In this document: positions 11,199 through 20,455 of the stretch, piece by piece
How positions within the stretch are numbered: position 1 is the first letter of the stretch
How the letters are laid out: each line of letters starts with the position of its first letter
Assembly: GCA_947044365.1 (NCBI GenBank)
Contig: OX345636.1
Location: 1,135,501 to 1,199,500, forward strand
DNA: 64,000 nucleotides
Direction: 5' to 3'
Source: Petrosia ficiformis
Taxonomy: Eukaryota; Porifera; Demospongiae; Haplosclerida; Petrosiidae
Translations under genes and position numbers: made by a program
The notes under the pieces: model-generated
The model's database searches: none
What the model saw: the letters and a program-made list of their open reading frames with translations, nothing else
Told to the model about the DNA's origin: nothing

Positions 11199-11232
11199 AT
11201 GGATTCTCGAAAGACCAAAAAAGAACTTTCAG
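11199..11232 (+). CDS. Possible first exon
   Basis: ATG at 11199 opens MDSRKTKKELS and ends in phase 1 at a good donor (TTTCAG then GTACAG). The phase and the KELSG ending match the exon style of the genes on both sides. Which downstream exon it joins is unknown, because a broken gene and a retrotransposon follow. Confidence 0.3.
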
Positions 11233-11766
11233 GTACAGTTATACTATAAACTTACAGTAGCACATTGAGACTGCTAGATCCATTATTTCTCACGCTCAAA
11301 AACACAGTACAGAACGCCAATGTAAGAACTTTGTAACCAATACAAACAATCAGAAAGACAACTTCCCTCAATCTTTCCACGTGCTCTGCTTAGTCTGCAA
11401 AGTGATTTGATGCGCATGCGCTGAAAAATTAATTATGTAAAAGTTTACAGTTCGTGTAGAGTGCAAAGAGGAGTGTTGTAGCAAGTCACGTTTGCAGGTT
11501 TTGTTGATGGTTAGTTACAGTGTCTGAAAACAGAATAACCCCAACAGCTACTACTTGCATGTAGTTTCTGTGCTGGATGACCGAAATTTGATTTTTTTGT
11601 ACGAAGTTTGACTTCATTCGGACGATTAGTATTTTGAAGTACAGCAACTGGGTAACTGACTGATGCAGCTATAGACTGGTTTGCAAATGACACTATAAAT
11701 CATCTGATGAAAGAACTATAATCAGAGCTCTACCCAGTCTCGAGATACAACTGTCCGAATTTCAAT
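11233..11766. other. Intergenic stretch
   Basis: No supported feature. A 60-codon minus-strand frame (11511-11693) shows no recognisable domain. Confidence 0.3.
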
Positions 11767-12518
11767 GTGAACGGAAATTGGTTGTTTACTCTAGTATGTG
11801 TTGCATTAGGAGATGTCAAACATTCTCAGAGATTGTCTGTGTCTTCTTTACATCCATGGGTGGCTGTTGAACCCAATGGAATTGTCCTATGTGCTCACTG
11901 TACCTGTATGGCAGGTCTAGGCGAGGGCATGCTCTCATGTAGCTGCACTTTTGTTCACCATGGAAATAAATACCAGATTGTTGAACAACACATCATGTAC
12001 ATCCTTAGCTTATTCTTGGTTACCTGTAATGCAGAAAGTAGACTACTCACCTATTGCCAAAATTGATTTTTCTTCTCCTAAAAGTAAGATGAAAAAGCTT
12101 TCCTCTTGTAATTCACATCATGACTTGAATTTGCCACCACCAAAGGTTTCAAAACCTACAGAAGATGAACTTGAAACATTGTTCAAGGATTTATCAGATG
12201 CCGGTAATCCTGTTATCTTATCTATTGTGCCACCATATTGTGAAAAGTTTGTTCCGCAAAGCTTATATTGCCTTCCAAAGCCTTTTACTGATTTGTTTGA
12301 TGAAAAATTACTTGATGTTTCATACCCTGAGCTCCTAGAAAAAAGCCATGAAACATTTACCAAGCAGAAGATTACTGCTGAACACGCAAATATGTTAGAG
12401 AAAGCAACAAGGAGTCAGTCAAATTCAACACTGTGGTTTAGGCATAGGGCATAGAGCTGACCGAATAACAGCCTCTCGTTTTAAAGCTGCTGCTCACACT
12501 AACATAGCTGAGCCTTCT
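11767..12518 (+). pseudogene. SWIM zinc-finger / YqaJ-domain protein, truncated
   Basis: Belongs to the SWIM plus YqaJ-like nuclease proteins that are common in invertebrate genomes, often as transposon passengers. The first frame has SQRLS...LHPWVAVEPNG and the SWIM start CAHCTCMAGLGE. One extra base near 11924-11926 breaks the frame in the middle of the SWIM motif, and the finger is completed (ACSHVAALLF) in the frame that runs to 12454. That frame carries IVPPYCEKFVP, LLDVSYPELLEKS and the YqaJ-entry block STLWFRHRA. A short tandem duplication near 12442-12456 (GCATAGG / GCATAG) shifts the frame again, and RITASRFKAAAH then follows to 12518. The gene is cut exactly where the antisense Gypsy LTR starts, so most of the YqaJ nuclease domain is missing. 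Confidence 0.78.
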
Positions 12519-12653
12519 TGTGATGACTTTACGAACTATCACCCAGATTAATGTGGATAACACAAAGAAAAAAACTATTATAACAATAAAGGATATACAG
12601 ATACACAGCATGCTACTGAGCATGCTCAGAACATAAACATATTCATTACTACA
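12519..12653 (-). repeat. 3' LTR of the second Gypsy element
   Basis: 135 bp, TGTGATG...ACTACA. It is bordered on its right by the plus-strand complement of a purine tract (CATCCTCCCCCTTAC, 12654-12668), the expected polypurine tract of the minus-strand element. Confidence 0.9.
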
Positions 12654-12720
12654 CATCCTCCCCCTTACAAAAAAAAAATTATCAACACATTTACTATTAC
12701 TGTTAGTCCTGTTATTAGAA

Positions 12721-15700
12721 TCAATGAGATAAATAAGGGTGGGATCTTTCAGGTGGGTACCGTACTCTTTGAGGATAACGACGGACAGAACTATTGTCAT
12801 TCGTAGTGTTACGATGATCATTTGATTGTTGATTAGTAGACGAATCAGGTGGAACAATGTCAATTGTACTTCTCATAGTTGGGTACTCCCAGTCGTTAGA
12901 ATCAACATCCTGTATCTTTAAATTACATTCCAGTATTTGATCGACATGTCTCTTCCAGACAATAGAATTATCAACTTTCACTAAGTATGTTAAATTACCT
13001 TTCTTTTCAAGTATAATTCCAGGTATCCATTTAGGGTCACTGTTACGATAACTTCGAACCATTACGTTTTGACCAACGATAAAAATTCTTGAACGAGAAT
13101 GAGAGTCATGATTATATTTCTGATTTGCTTGTTGATTTAATACATTGCTTTCTTGATTAGGTTTAAGAAGATCTAGTCTTGTACGTAAGGATCGTTTTAG
13201 CATTAGTTCACAAGGGGGTCTACCTGTAGTAGAATGCGGTATCGAACGATAATGAAGTACAAAATTAGAGAGAGAATGCTGAGATGATAATCCATCTTGT
13301 TTACCTTTTTTAATTGCATTCTTAAAAGTTTGCACTAATCGTTCAGCCGCTCCATTAGTGGAAGGGTGATAGGGGGCTGATTTAAAATGCCTTATACCAT
13401 TATTTCGTAAAAATGTAGAAAATTCTTCAGAAACAAACTGGGGTCCGTTGTCAGTTACTACTTGCTCAGGTAACCCAAATATAGAGAATATCTGCCTTAA
13501 CACATCTATAGTTTTTGAACTTGAAGTGGAACTCATTTCCCAAATTTCAGGCCATTTTGAATGTGCATCAATTAATACCAAATAGGTTTTACCAAACAAG
13601 GGTCCAGCAAAATCCACATGTACTCGTTGCCATGGCTTAGCTGGCCAAACCCAGGGGCTCAAGGGAGATGATGGGGGTGAATTCTTAACAGACATGCATG
13701 CCTGGCATGATTTAGCTAATTTCTCTATGTCCTGATCAATAGCAGGCCACCAAATATATCCTCTTGCTAATTGCTTCATCTTGGTAATGCCAAAATGACT
13801 AGTGTGTAATTCATCTAGGACCTTCCTCCTAAACTTCTGAGGTACAACTACTCTTATTCCCCACATAAGACAATTAGACTGTATTGTTAACTCGTTACAT
13901 CTATTATAATACGGCTTCAATTCTATTGGCACTTCTTTAGGCCATCCATTTATAACATAATTTAGAACTTTGCTGATAAGAATATCATTATGACTAGCTG
14001 ATTGCAATTGGGAAAAGGTAACTGGTACAGTGTCAATTTGACACATATTAAAAATTGTTGAAACTCCCTCTGAACAGGTTGATTCGTCGTGTACTAATTT
14101 TAGGGGTAACCTAGACAAGGCATCAGCATTACTGTGTGCTTTAGTTGACCTAAAGACAATTTTATAATGATATGCTGACAGTAGTAATGCCCACCTCTGC
14201 AACCTAGCAGCAGTAAGGGAAGGAATGCCAGACTTTGGGCCAAATATGTATGTTAGAGGTTTGTGGTCGGTTATTAAGGTAAATTCCCTACCAATAAGGT
14301 ACTGATTAAACTTTTTAATGCCAAATATAATGGATAGTCCTTCTTTTTCTATTTGTGAGTAGTTTTTTTCAGCATTTGACAATGACCTAGAGGCGAAGGC
14401 TATGGGTTTTTCACTACCATCACTATAACGATGAGAAAGGACTGCTCCTAGTCCATATTGAGAGGAGTCAGTTGCTAGTTGAATTGGTAGTGAAGGATCA
14501 TAATGTGTTAATACTTCAGATGATATTAATTTTTCTCTAGCTAAGTCTACAGCTTCATCACAGGCTAGTGACCACTCCCACTTTGATGAGTGCTTCAAAA
14601 GATTATTAAGAGGTTGTAATATAGAGGCAAGATTTGGTATAAATTTACCATAATAATTAATTAAGCCAAGGTAGGCTCTCAATTCAGTTACATTACTGGG
14701 CTTGGGGGCATTAACAATAGCATCTACTTTATCTTGTTTAACATGTAACCCCTGAGCATCAATCACATGACCTAAATATTCAACGCTATCACACATAAAC
14801 TTACACTTCTCCTTTTTGAGTGTTATACCGTGATACTTTAGTCTCCTTAGGACTTCTCCGAGATTTGATATGTGTTCTTGATCGGTTGCTCCTGTTACTA
14901 ATATGTCGTCAATGTAACAAATGGTTCGAGGAATGCCTTGCAATATAATGTCCATTGTCCGTTGAAAAACAGCAGGTGCTGAGGCAATCCCAAACGGAAG
15001 TCTGGTATATCTGTAAAGCCCACGATGTGTATTTATAGTAACTAAATCTTTAGAGTCGTCATCCAATAACATTTGCTGGTATGCCTGGGATAAATCCAAT
15101 TTGTTTCCACCAGTGACTGCTGTAAATAACTCCTCTGGCTTGGGTAGTGGATATTGGTCAATTTCGAGCAGGGGATTCAAGGTCACTTTGTAGTCTCCGC
15201 ATACACGAATTCCACCATCTTTTTTTGGAACTGGGACAATCGGGGCTGCCCACTCACTATAAATGACAGGTTCTATTATCCCTGCAGATTGAAGTTTATC
15301 AAGTTCTTTTTCAATACCTGGTTTAAGAGCAAAAGGAACTGTACGAGGCCTCCAGAACTTTGGTTTAGCTCCTTCTTTAAGTTTTAACTTTGCTTTATAC
15401 TGGGTCATTGTTCCGAGTTTACTACTAAAAACATCACCATACTTCTTAATTAATGTTTCAACGAGATCTGTAACGAGTGAGGTATGAAATACCTTATGCC
15501 AATTTAATTTCAAACAAGTAAGCCAATTTCTTCCCATTAAGGCTCTCCCATCACCTTTAACTACTACTAAGGTTAGTGTATCCTTCTGGTCTTCATATGT
15601 GACCTGGGCATTAAACTCCCCAACTACTATCATACTTTCAGAGGTATAGGTTTTAAGTTTTACATTAGATTTATGCAACTGGTACTTCGAAAATTTATCT

Positions 15701-16677
15701 TGATACTCAACCTCTGAGATTAATGAGACAGCAGCTCCAGTGTCAACTTCCATTGGTAACACTTCACCACCTATAGTGACAGATACACGAACTGGTTTAT
15801 TACTTTCTCTGGAAATCGTGAACAGTGCTACATCTTTAGAATCTGGTATTTCTTCAGGTACTTCCTGTGCTGTTGCTAAATATTTTGTTTTCCCATATTT
15901 GTGTGCCATTTTGGAATTACTGGAGGATCGTGACGATGAGAGTTTAAAATGTCGATTACTAGGTCTGTTATCTTGAAACGTTTTCTTACTCCTACAAACA
16001 GACTTAAGATGTCCTCGTTTACCACAATTATGGCATTCCATATCTTTATACTTACAAAAATTAGCTGTGTGGTTTGATTTGCCACACCTATAACAAGAGA
16101 TACTCTGACATACTTTATTAACTTCATTACTCTGGCCGAAAGTGTCATTCTTCATTGCTAAAGCTTGTTTGTCCACAGATTCAATACCTTGGGCTATTTC
16201 GACTGCCTTTGCAAATGTCAGGTCAGTTTCTGCTAGTAGTCTTTTCTGCATGGGCTCTTTCCTCAACCCGCAGACAAAACAATCTCTGAGGGCGTCATCC
16301 AAATAGTTCTCAAACTTGCAATGAGTAGATAATCGTTTCAGTTCAGCCACGAACTCTGCCACCGTTTCTCCTTCTCTCTGATCCCGCTTGTGAAATTGGA
16401 ACCTTTCGGCAATCACCGAGGGTGTGGGGTGAAAATGTTTCTTTAACACGGCTATAATATCTCTTAGGTTCTTTTCACTAGGAACATCAGGCATCATTAG
16501 GTCCCTTACTAAGGAATAGGTCTTTTTACCTATTATGCTCAGAAAGACAGGCACCTTTTTATTCTCTGGTACTTCATTAGCCAGAAAAAACAACTCTACT
16601 CTTTCAATATAGAGCGAAAACGAATCGACAGCAGGATTAAACTCCTGTATATGCCCATATGCTCCTTTGAATGCCAT
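12721..16677 (-). CDS. Gag-Pol polyprotein, Ty3/Gypsy, intact
   Basis: One open frame of 1318 residues beginning MAFKGAYGHIQEFNP, with ATG 14 bases inside the 5' LTR. The order is: gag capsid-like region (1-180); two CCHC knuckles (CYRCGKSNHTANFC about 195-208 and CHNCGKRGHLKSVC about 215-228); aspartic protease DTGA (312-315); reverse transcriptase with KLDLS (Asp 528) and YIDD (588-591); RNase H with TDSS (Asp 737), QIEKE (Glu 778) and TDHKPL (Asp 804); integrase HHCC (His 958/961, Cys 991/994); and a catalytic core with VDFAG (Asp 1022), TDNGPQF (Asp 1076) and AAERL (Glu 1112), a D,D35E spacing. All catalytic residues are present and no stop or frame shift is seen. The product should copy its own RNA into DNA and integrate it. 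Gag and pol share one frame, as in the Mag lineage. Confidence 0.95.
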   Translation of the reverse strand: MAFKGAYGHIQEFNPAVDSFSLYIERVELFFLANEVPENKKVPVFLSIIGKKTYSLVRDLMMPDVPSEKNLRDIIAVLKKHFHPTPSVIAERFQFHKRDQREGETVAEFVAELKRLSTHCKFENYLDDALRDCFVCGLRKEPMQKRLLAETDLTFAKAVEIAQGIESVDKQALAMKNDTFGQSNEVNKVCQSISCYRCGKSNHTANFCKYKDMECHNCGKRGHLKSVCRSKKTFQDNRPSNRHFKLSSSRSSSNSKMAHKYGKTKYLATAQEVPEEIPDSKDVALFTISRESNKPVRVSVTIGGEVLPMEVDTGAAVSLISEVEYQDKFSKYQLHKSNVKLKTYTSESMIVVGEFNAQVTYEDQKDTLTLVVVKGDGRALMGRNWLTCLKLNWHKVFHTSLVTDLVETLIKKYGDVFSSKLGTMTQYKAKLKLKEGAKPKFWRPRTVPFALKPGIEKELDKLQSAGIIEPVIYSEWAAPIVPVPKKDGGIRVCGDYKVTLNPLLEIDQYPLPKPEELFTAVTGGNKLDLSQAYQQMLLDDDSKDLVTINTHRGLYRYTRLPFGIASAPAVFQRTMDIILQGIPRTICYIDDILVTGATDQEHISNLGEVLRRLKYHGITLKKEKCKFMCDSVEYLGHVIDAQGLHVKQDKVDAIVNAPKPSNVTELRAYLGLINYYGKFIPNLASILQPLNNLLKHSSKWEWSLACDEAVDLAREKLISSEVLTHYDPSLPIQLATDSSQYGLGAVLSHRYSDGSEKPIAFASRSLSNAEKNYSQIEKEGLSIIFGIKKFNQYLIGREFTLITDHKPLTYIFGPKSGIPSLTAARLQRWALLLSAYHYKIVFRSTKAHSNADALSRLPLKLVHDESTCSEGVSTIFNMCQIDTVPVTFSQLQSASHNDILISKVLNYVINGWPKEVPIELKPYYNRCNELTIQSNCLMWGIRVVVPQKFRRKVLDELHTSHFGITKMKQLARGYIWWPAIDQDIEKLAKSCQACMSVKNSPPSSPLSPWVWPAKPWQRVHVDFAGPLFGKTYLVLIDAHSKWPEIWEMSSTSSSKTIDVLRQIFSIFGLPEQVVTDNGPQFVSEEFSTFLRNNGIRHFKSAPYHPSTNGAAERLVQTFKNAIKKGKQDGLSSQHSLSNFVLHYRSIPHSTTGRPPCELMLKRSLRTRLDLLKPNQESNVLNQQANQKYNHDSHSRSRIFIVGQNVMVRSYRNSDPKWIPGIILEKKGNLTYLVKVDNSIVWKRHVDQILECNLKIQDVDSNDWEYPTMRSTIDIVPPDSSTNQQSNDHRNTTNDNSSVRRYPQRVRYPPERSHPYLSH

Positions 16678-16689
16678 CCTTCGTCACCA
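16677..16689 (-). promoter_or_regulatory. Putative primer-binding site
   Basis: On the minus strand TGGTGACGAAGGA begins one base after the 5' LTR end and runs into the gag start codon. The TGG start fits pairing with a tRNA 3' CCA. It resembles the TGGCGACGAGGAT of the third Gypsy element at 53746. Which tRNA is used was not determined. Confidence 0.55.
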
Positions 16690-16690
16690 A

Positions 16691-16824
16691 TGTGATGACT
16701 TTACGAACTGTCACCCAGATTAATGTGGATAACACAAAGAGAAGACTATTATAACAATAAAGGATATACAGATACACAGCATGCTACTGAGCATGCTCAG
16801 AACATAAACATATTCATTACTACA
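16691..16824 (-). repeat. 5' LTR of the second Gypsy element
   Basis: 134 bp, a direct repeat of 12519-12653 with a few differences (for example ACTGTCACC against ACTATCACC, and AAGAGAAGAC against AAGAAAAAAAC). Confidence 0.9.
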
Positions 16825-17640
16825 AGTGGTCCATTAATATTGTAGATGTTATGTCTAAAAATATTCCATCTAAGAAGATTCCACTTTATAAAAACCTTCC
16901 TTGGATCATAAAAGAAAAAATAGATATTATAATTTGAGAGAGAATGAATGTATAGGAAGTACAAACTCTCAAAATCAATTGACTACCTTCGCAAATAAGA
17001 TGCTTCAGAATACAGCTGTGTCTATGATTCGCTCTACGATCAACAAGATTAAACCTCGTTCAAACATCTCTTCTGCACTAACCAATAGCTCAATTTTGAC
17101 TTCCCCCAACTCTGATACAGCAAAGATTTTAACCAAGTTTTTTTCTACTTGTTGTAATGATTCTAAGTTCCCTGTACTTATAATAGACCTGAACCGATTG
17201 ACACCTCTGACTTAAATATCTCAAGTGAGGATTTTTCTATCTGAACTGGATCCATCATCTTCTACTGGTCCTGATGGTATTTCATCTTGATTTTTGAAAT
17301 CATTTGCAGCTACAATTGCCCCATCTCTTTCCTCACTTTTCAACCTATCCATTGATCATAGTATAGTACCATCCAGTTAGAAGCTTTCCAATGTGGTGTC
17401 TAAACCTAAAGACGTAAAGCTTTTGATAGCATACCTCACCAAGCCTTACTTAACAAACTAAACGGGTATGAATTTCAGAAACCCTTCTGAAATGGCTTGA
17501 GAATTTTCTTTGCAATCGTAGGCAGTGTGTTGCTCTGAATGGCTCATCATCAGATCTCTTGCCTGTTAGATCCGGTGTGCCTATTAGTGGTCTATTTTGG
17601 GTACTCTATTATTTCTGGCTTATATTAATGACCTTTAATT
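16825..17640 (+). pseudogene. LINE (non-LTR) reverse transcriptase fragment
   Basis: Pieces of a Jockey/CR1/L2-type polyprotein in several frames: IPLYKNLPWI (region before RT, about 16888), a stretch with INKIKPRSN and TKFFSTC (to about 17165), SSSTGPDGIS-like text near 17256-17285, KAFDSIPHQALLNKLNG (about 17410-17466, the LINE FDxVxH motif), and NGSSSDLLPVRSGVP followed by YIND (to about 17635). The YADD catalytic block is not present, a central piece is deleted, and stops are frequent. The fragment starts directly at the LTR end. Confidence 0.7.
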
Positions 17641-17646
17641 AAACTT

Positions 17647-19920
17647 CCTGGTGAAACCTTTACCTCCTTCAGACCACAGACCTTTCAAGAAGAAACTGGA
17701 CTTGCTTATATTCCTATGTATAGTCCTCGCAGATTAACCACAAAGCCTTTTATGCAAGTTTCACCAGACTGCCCTGTTCAAAACTCCACTTGTGGATTGC
17801 CATTACTTAAACCAGTTTCTTCTATATCGAAATATCTCAATATTCCCATGGCTCCAAGTGCAATAATTAAAAAGGATAGTAAAAAAATTTCAGGCAGAGT
17901 TTTAAATAGTTGTGAGAATATTCAATTGATTACAGCAAAAGAACAAATGAAGATAGAAAAAGAGAAAATAAAAGAGGAGAGGCAGAAACAAAAAGAAGAG
18001 AAACAGAAGATAAAGGAAAGAGCTGCAATAATAAAGGCTGAGCTAAAAATAAGAGGTACTAGTGTAATAATACTTGTGTAAATGAATGGACATATCTTTT
18101 TGTTGTCATTTATGTACTTCTGGACACATTGTCATTCCATTATTACATTATGATTTTAATGACTTACTTTTCTTTCAATTATCGTATAGGTGCTACTGCA
18201 TCAAAGATGCGAATTTTTACTACTGATAGTCAAAGTGGTCAAGAAAGTAAACAAGGTACACGGAATGAAAAATATTCAATTATTTAGTGACAAGTTGAAA
18301 ACTCACTAAGGTGTATTTAATGATGAAAATATTGAAATAACATCATTATTCAAAGAAGAAATGAGTGGTGTGTCACATTGTTTCTTTTAATTAATCCTGA
18401 CTAACACTATTTTTCAATAGGTACAAGTTATAATGAGAAACTGATGAGTAGTACTGGACTAAGGACAAGAGGAAGAATATCAAAGTATGTGGATGGTAAT
18501 TAGCTCAACAATTATTATAACTTAACAATGTTATGTTTCCTTAACAGAAGGAATGGTTATTAATGATGATTGTATAGAACCGATGATGAAGAATATCTAA
18601 GAAAATGGATGGTAATTGGCTGTGTGTACCTTAACAATGAATATATTATTATATTATTTCCTAACAAAAGGGATGGTTATTAATGATGATTGTATAGAAC
18701 TAATGAAGAATACAAGAGGAAGATCTAAGAAAATGGATGGTAATTGGCTGTGTGTGCCTTAACAATGAATGTATTATTATCCTAACAGAAGGGATGGTTA
18801 TTAATGATGATTGTATAGAACCAATGATGAAGACTAGAGGAAGATCTAAGAAAATGGATGGTAATTGGCTGTGTGTACCTTAACAATGAATGTATTATTA
18901 TCCTAACAAAAGGGATGATTATTAATGATGATTGTATAGAACCAATGATGAAGACTAGAGGAAGATCTAAGAAAATGGATGGTAATTGGCTGTGTGTACC
19001 TTAACAATGAATGTATTATTATATTATTTCCTAACAGAAGGGATGGTTATTAATGATGATTGTATAGAACCGATGAAGACATTAAGAAGAGCAAAGAAAA
19101 TGCATGGTAATTGGCTGTGTGTGCCTTAACAATGAATGTATTATTATCCTAACAGAAGGGATGGTTATTAATGATGATTGTATAGAACCAATGATGAAGA
19201 CTAGAGGAAGATCTAAGAAAATGGATGGTAATTGGCTGTGTGTACCTTAACAATGAATGTATTATTATCCTAACAGAAGGGATGATTATTAATGATGATT
19301 GTATAGAACCAATGATGAAGACTAGAGGAAGATCTAAGAAAATGGATGGTAATTGGCTGTGTGTACCTTAACAATGAATGTATTATTATATTATTTCCTA
19401 ACAGAAGGGATGGTTATTAATGATGATTGTATAGAACCGATGAAGACATTAAGAAGAGCAAAGAAAATGCATGGTAATTATTATAGCTTTGTGTATAATT
19501 ATAACTTAGCAGTGGATTTTATTAACAGAAAGGATGTTGGATGTAACTGATAACTGGTGGTTGAGACATTTGAACTTGACGTCACATGATCATCAATGTT
19601 TACGTGATGGGATTGACTTGTCTGATGTTGTCATTAATTCTGCTCAAGGACTGCTTAAACAGCAGTTTCCAAATATGTTTGGATTTCAAAATACATTGTT
19701 GGGTGAGAAGTTGAAGTTCAAACCTTTTTGTTCAACTGCTTCTTCTGTTCAAATCTTACACACAGGTAATAAATGGGAATTTCCTCTCAAGCATTATGTG
19801 ATTTACTAGCAACACTGTAGACTACCTGACCTATATGACCATGAAATGATACAATGCGACATTTGTAAAAGATGGTATCACTATAAATGCGTGACAGTAC
19901 CTGAGGATGTGAAGTGTTTT
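17647..19920 (+). CDS. Gene with tandem duplicated exons, Ulp1-like segment and PHD finger
   Basis: Exon with phase-1 end at 18055 (frame open from about 17647; start uncertain). Its tail, SGRVLNSCENIQLI plus a Lys/Glu helix, resembles the C-terminus of CENP-B/Tigger-like DDE proteins. Next come 18190-18255 and 18421-18495, then eight near-copies of one 69-72 nt exon (separate entry), then 19529-19765 (79 codons: WWLRHL, LRDGIDLSDVVINSAQGLL, KQQFPNMFG, VQILHTG), which resembles the N-terminal part of Ulp1/C48-like protease domains. A PHD-finger part with CRLPD, MIQCDICKRWYHYKCV is readable at 19810-19920. All inner exons are phase 1. The catalytic His-Asp-Cys of a protease is not seen, the PHD lacks its last Cys pair, and the join between these two exons is out of phase, so the 3' end is decayed or differently spliced. 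A chromatin or transposon-related role is inference. Confidence 0.55.
18540..19500 (+). repeat. Tandem exon array, eight copies of a 69-72 nt exon
   Basis: Units of about 115-130 bp, each with acceptor, exon, donor and intron. Exons: 18548-18611, 18671-18739, 18789-18860, 18913-18981, 19038-19106, 19156-19227, 19277-19348, 19405-19473. A typical unit encodes EGMVINDDCIEP, then MMKTRGRSKKMDG. The RGRSKK piece is AT-hook-like. Units 5 and 8 carry TLRRAKKMHG instead. Unit 1 has lost 8 nt and would introduce a stop. Units 2 and 4 have AACAAAAG where others have AACAGAAG, which removes the first AG but keeps a second AG 3 nt downstream, so the frame survives. The exon at 18421-18495 (ending RTRGRISKYVDG) is a more distant relative. 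Confidence 0.8.
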
Positions 19921-19930
19921 CTGGCAATGT

Positions 19931-20455
19931 ATGCAGTGCTCATAACATACATTGTATCAATTGAAATTATTATAAATAATGTTTTTTTTGGCAATGTGTG
20001 TATTTTCTTTCATTTGTTATTGTGTTTTCTGTAGTCTGTCTATACCATTTTTTTTCTCATTCAGATTCGTGGCGTTGTATAATCATGTAGGTGTGTCCGG
20101 TTAAATGATTTCACACCTCTTTAGAGCTTACTAATTCGTCTGTAGCTATAACAGAACTGTTGATGCAATAATTCTACCAGTGGATAGAGACAAAGTAGAA
20201 GAGTATTGTAGGGCACTTGTTAAATGTCTCACCTTTTTTTTTTTAATCGTTTTGTCACTTAGCGGCCGAATTATGGTAAGTTTGTCTGAAAACTGCAGTT
20301 GTAGGACACTTGTATGCAAAGCATTGTGACAGTTTTTGGAACACAAATAGGTACTGAAATTATGTATATTTTGGTGTAACCCAGAGTTCTGTAGCATGTA
20401 TAGTTCCAAAGTAATGGCTGTCCGAAAACCGGTTTGTCCGTGTATTGATCTTTTA
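19931..20455. other. Spacer before the minisatellite
   Basis: No supported gene. Short open stretches only; a T-run at 20232-20242. It leads directly into the 36-bp array. Confidence 0.3.

Larger units (their letters stand above)
12519..16824 (-). mobile_element. Intact Ty3/Gypsy (Mag-like) retrotransposon
   Basis: A complete antisense element with short 134-135 bp LTRs starting TGTGATGACTTTACGAACT and ending ATTCATTACTACA, one intact gag-pol ORF, a polypurine tract next to the 3' LTR and a primer-binding region (TTGGTGACGAAGG read on the minus strand) next to the 5' LTR. The LTRs differ at only a few positions, so the insertion is fairly recent. No target duplication is visible: CTTCT precedes and AGTGG follows. 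The left flank is a SWIM/YqaJ gene and the right flank a LINE, which do not join. A recombinant between two element copies would explain that. Confidence 0.92.

Noticed and set aside
15154..15976. Plus-strand ORFs within the second Gypsy element
   Set aside because: Antisense to the intact gag-pol frame.
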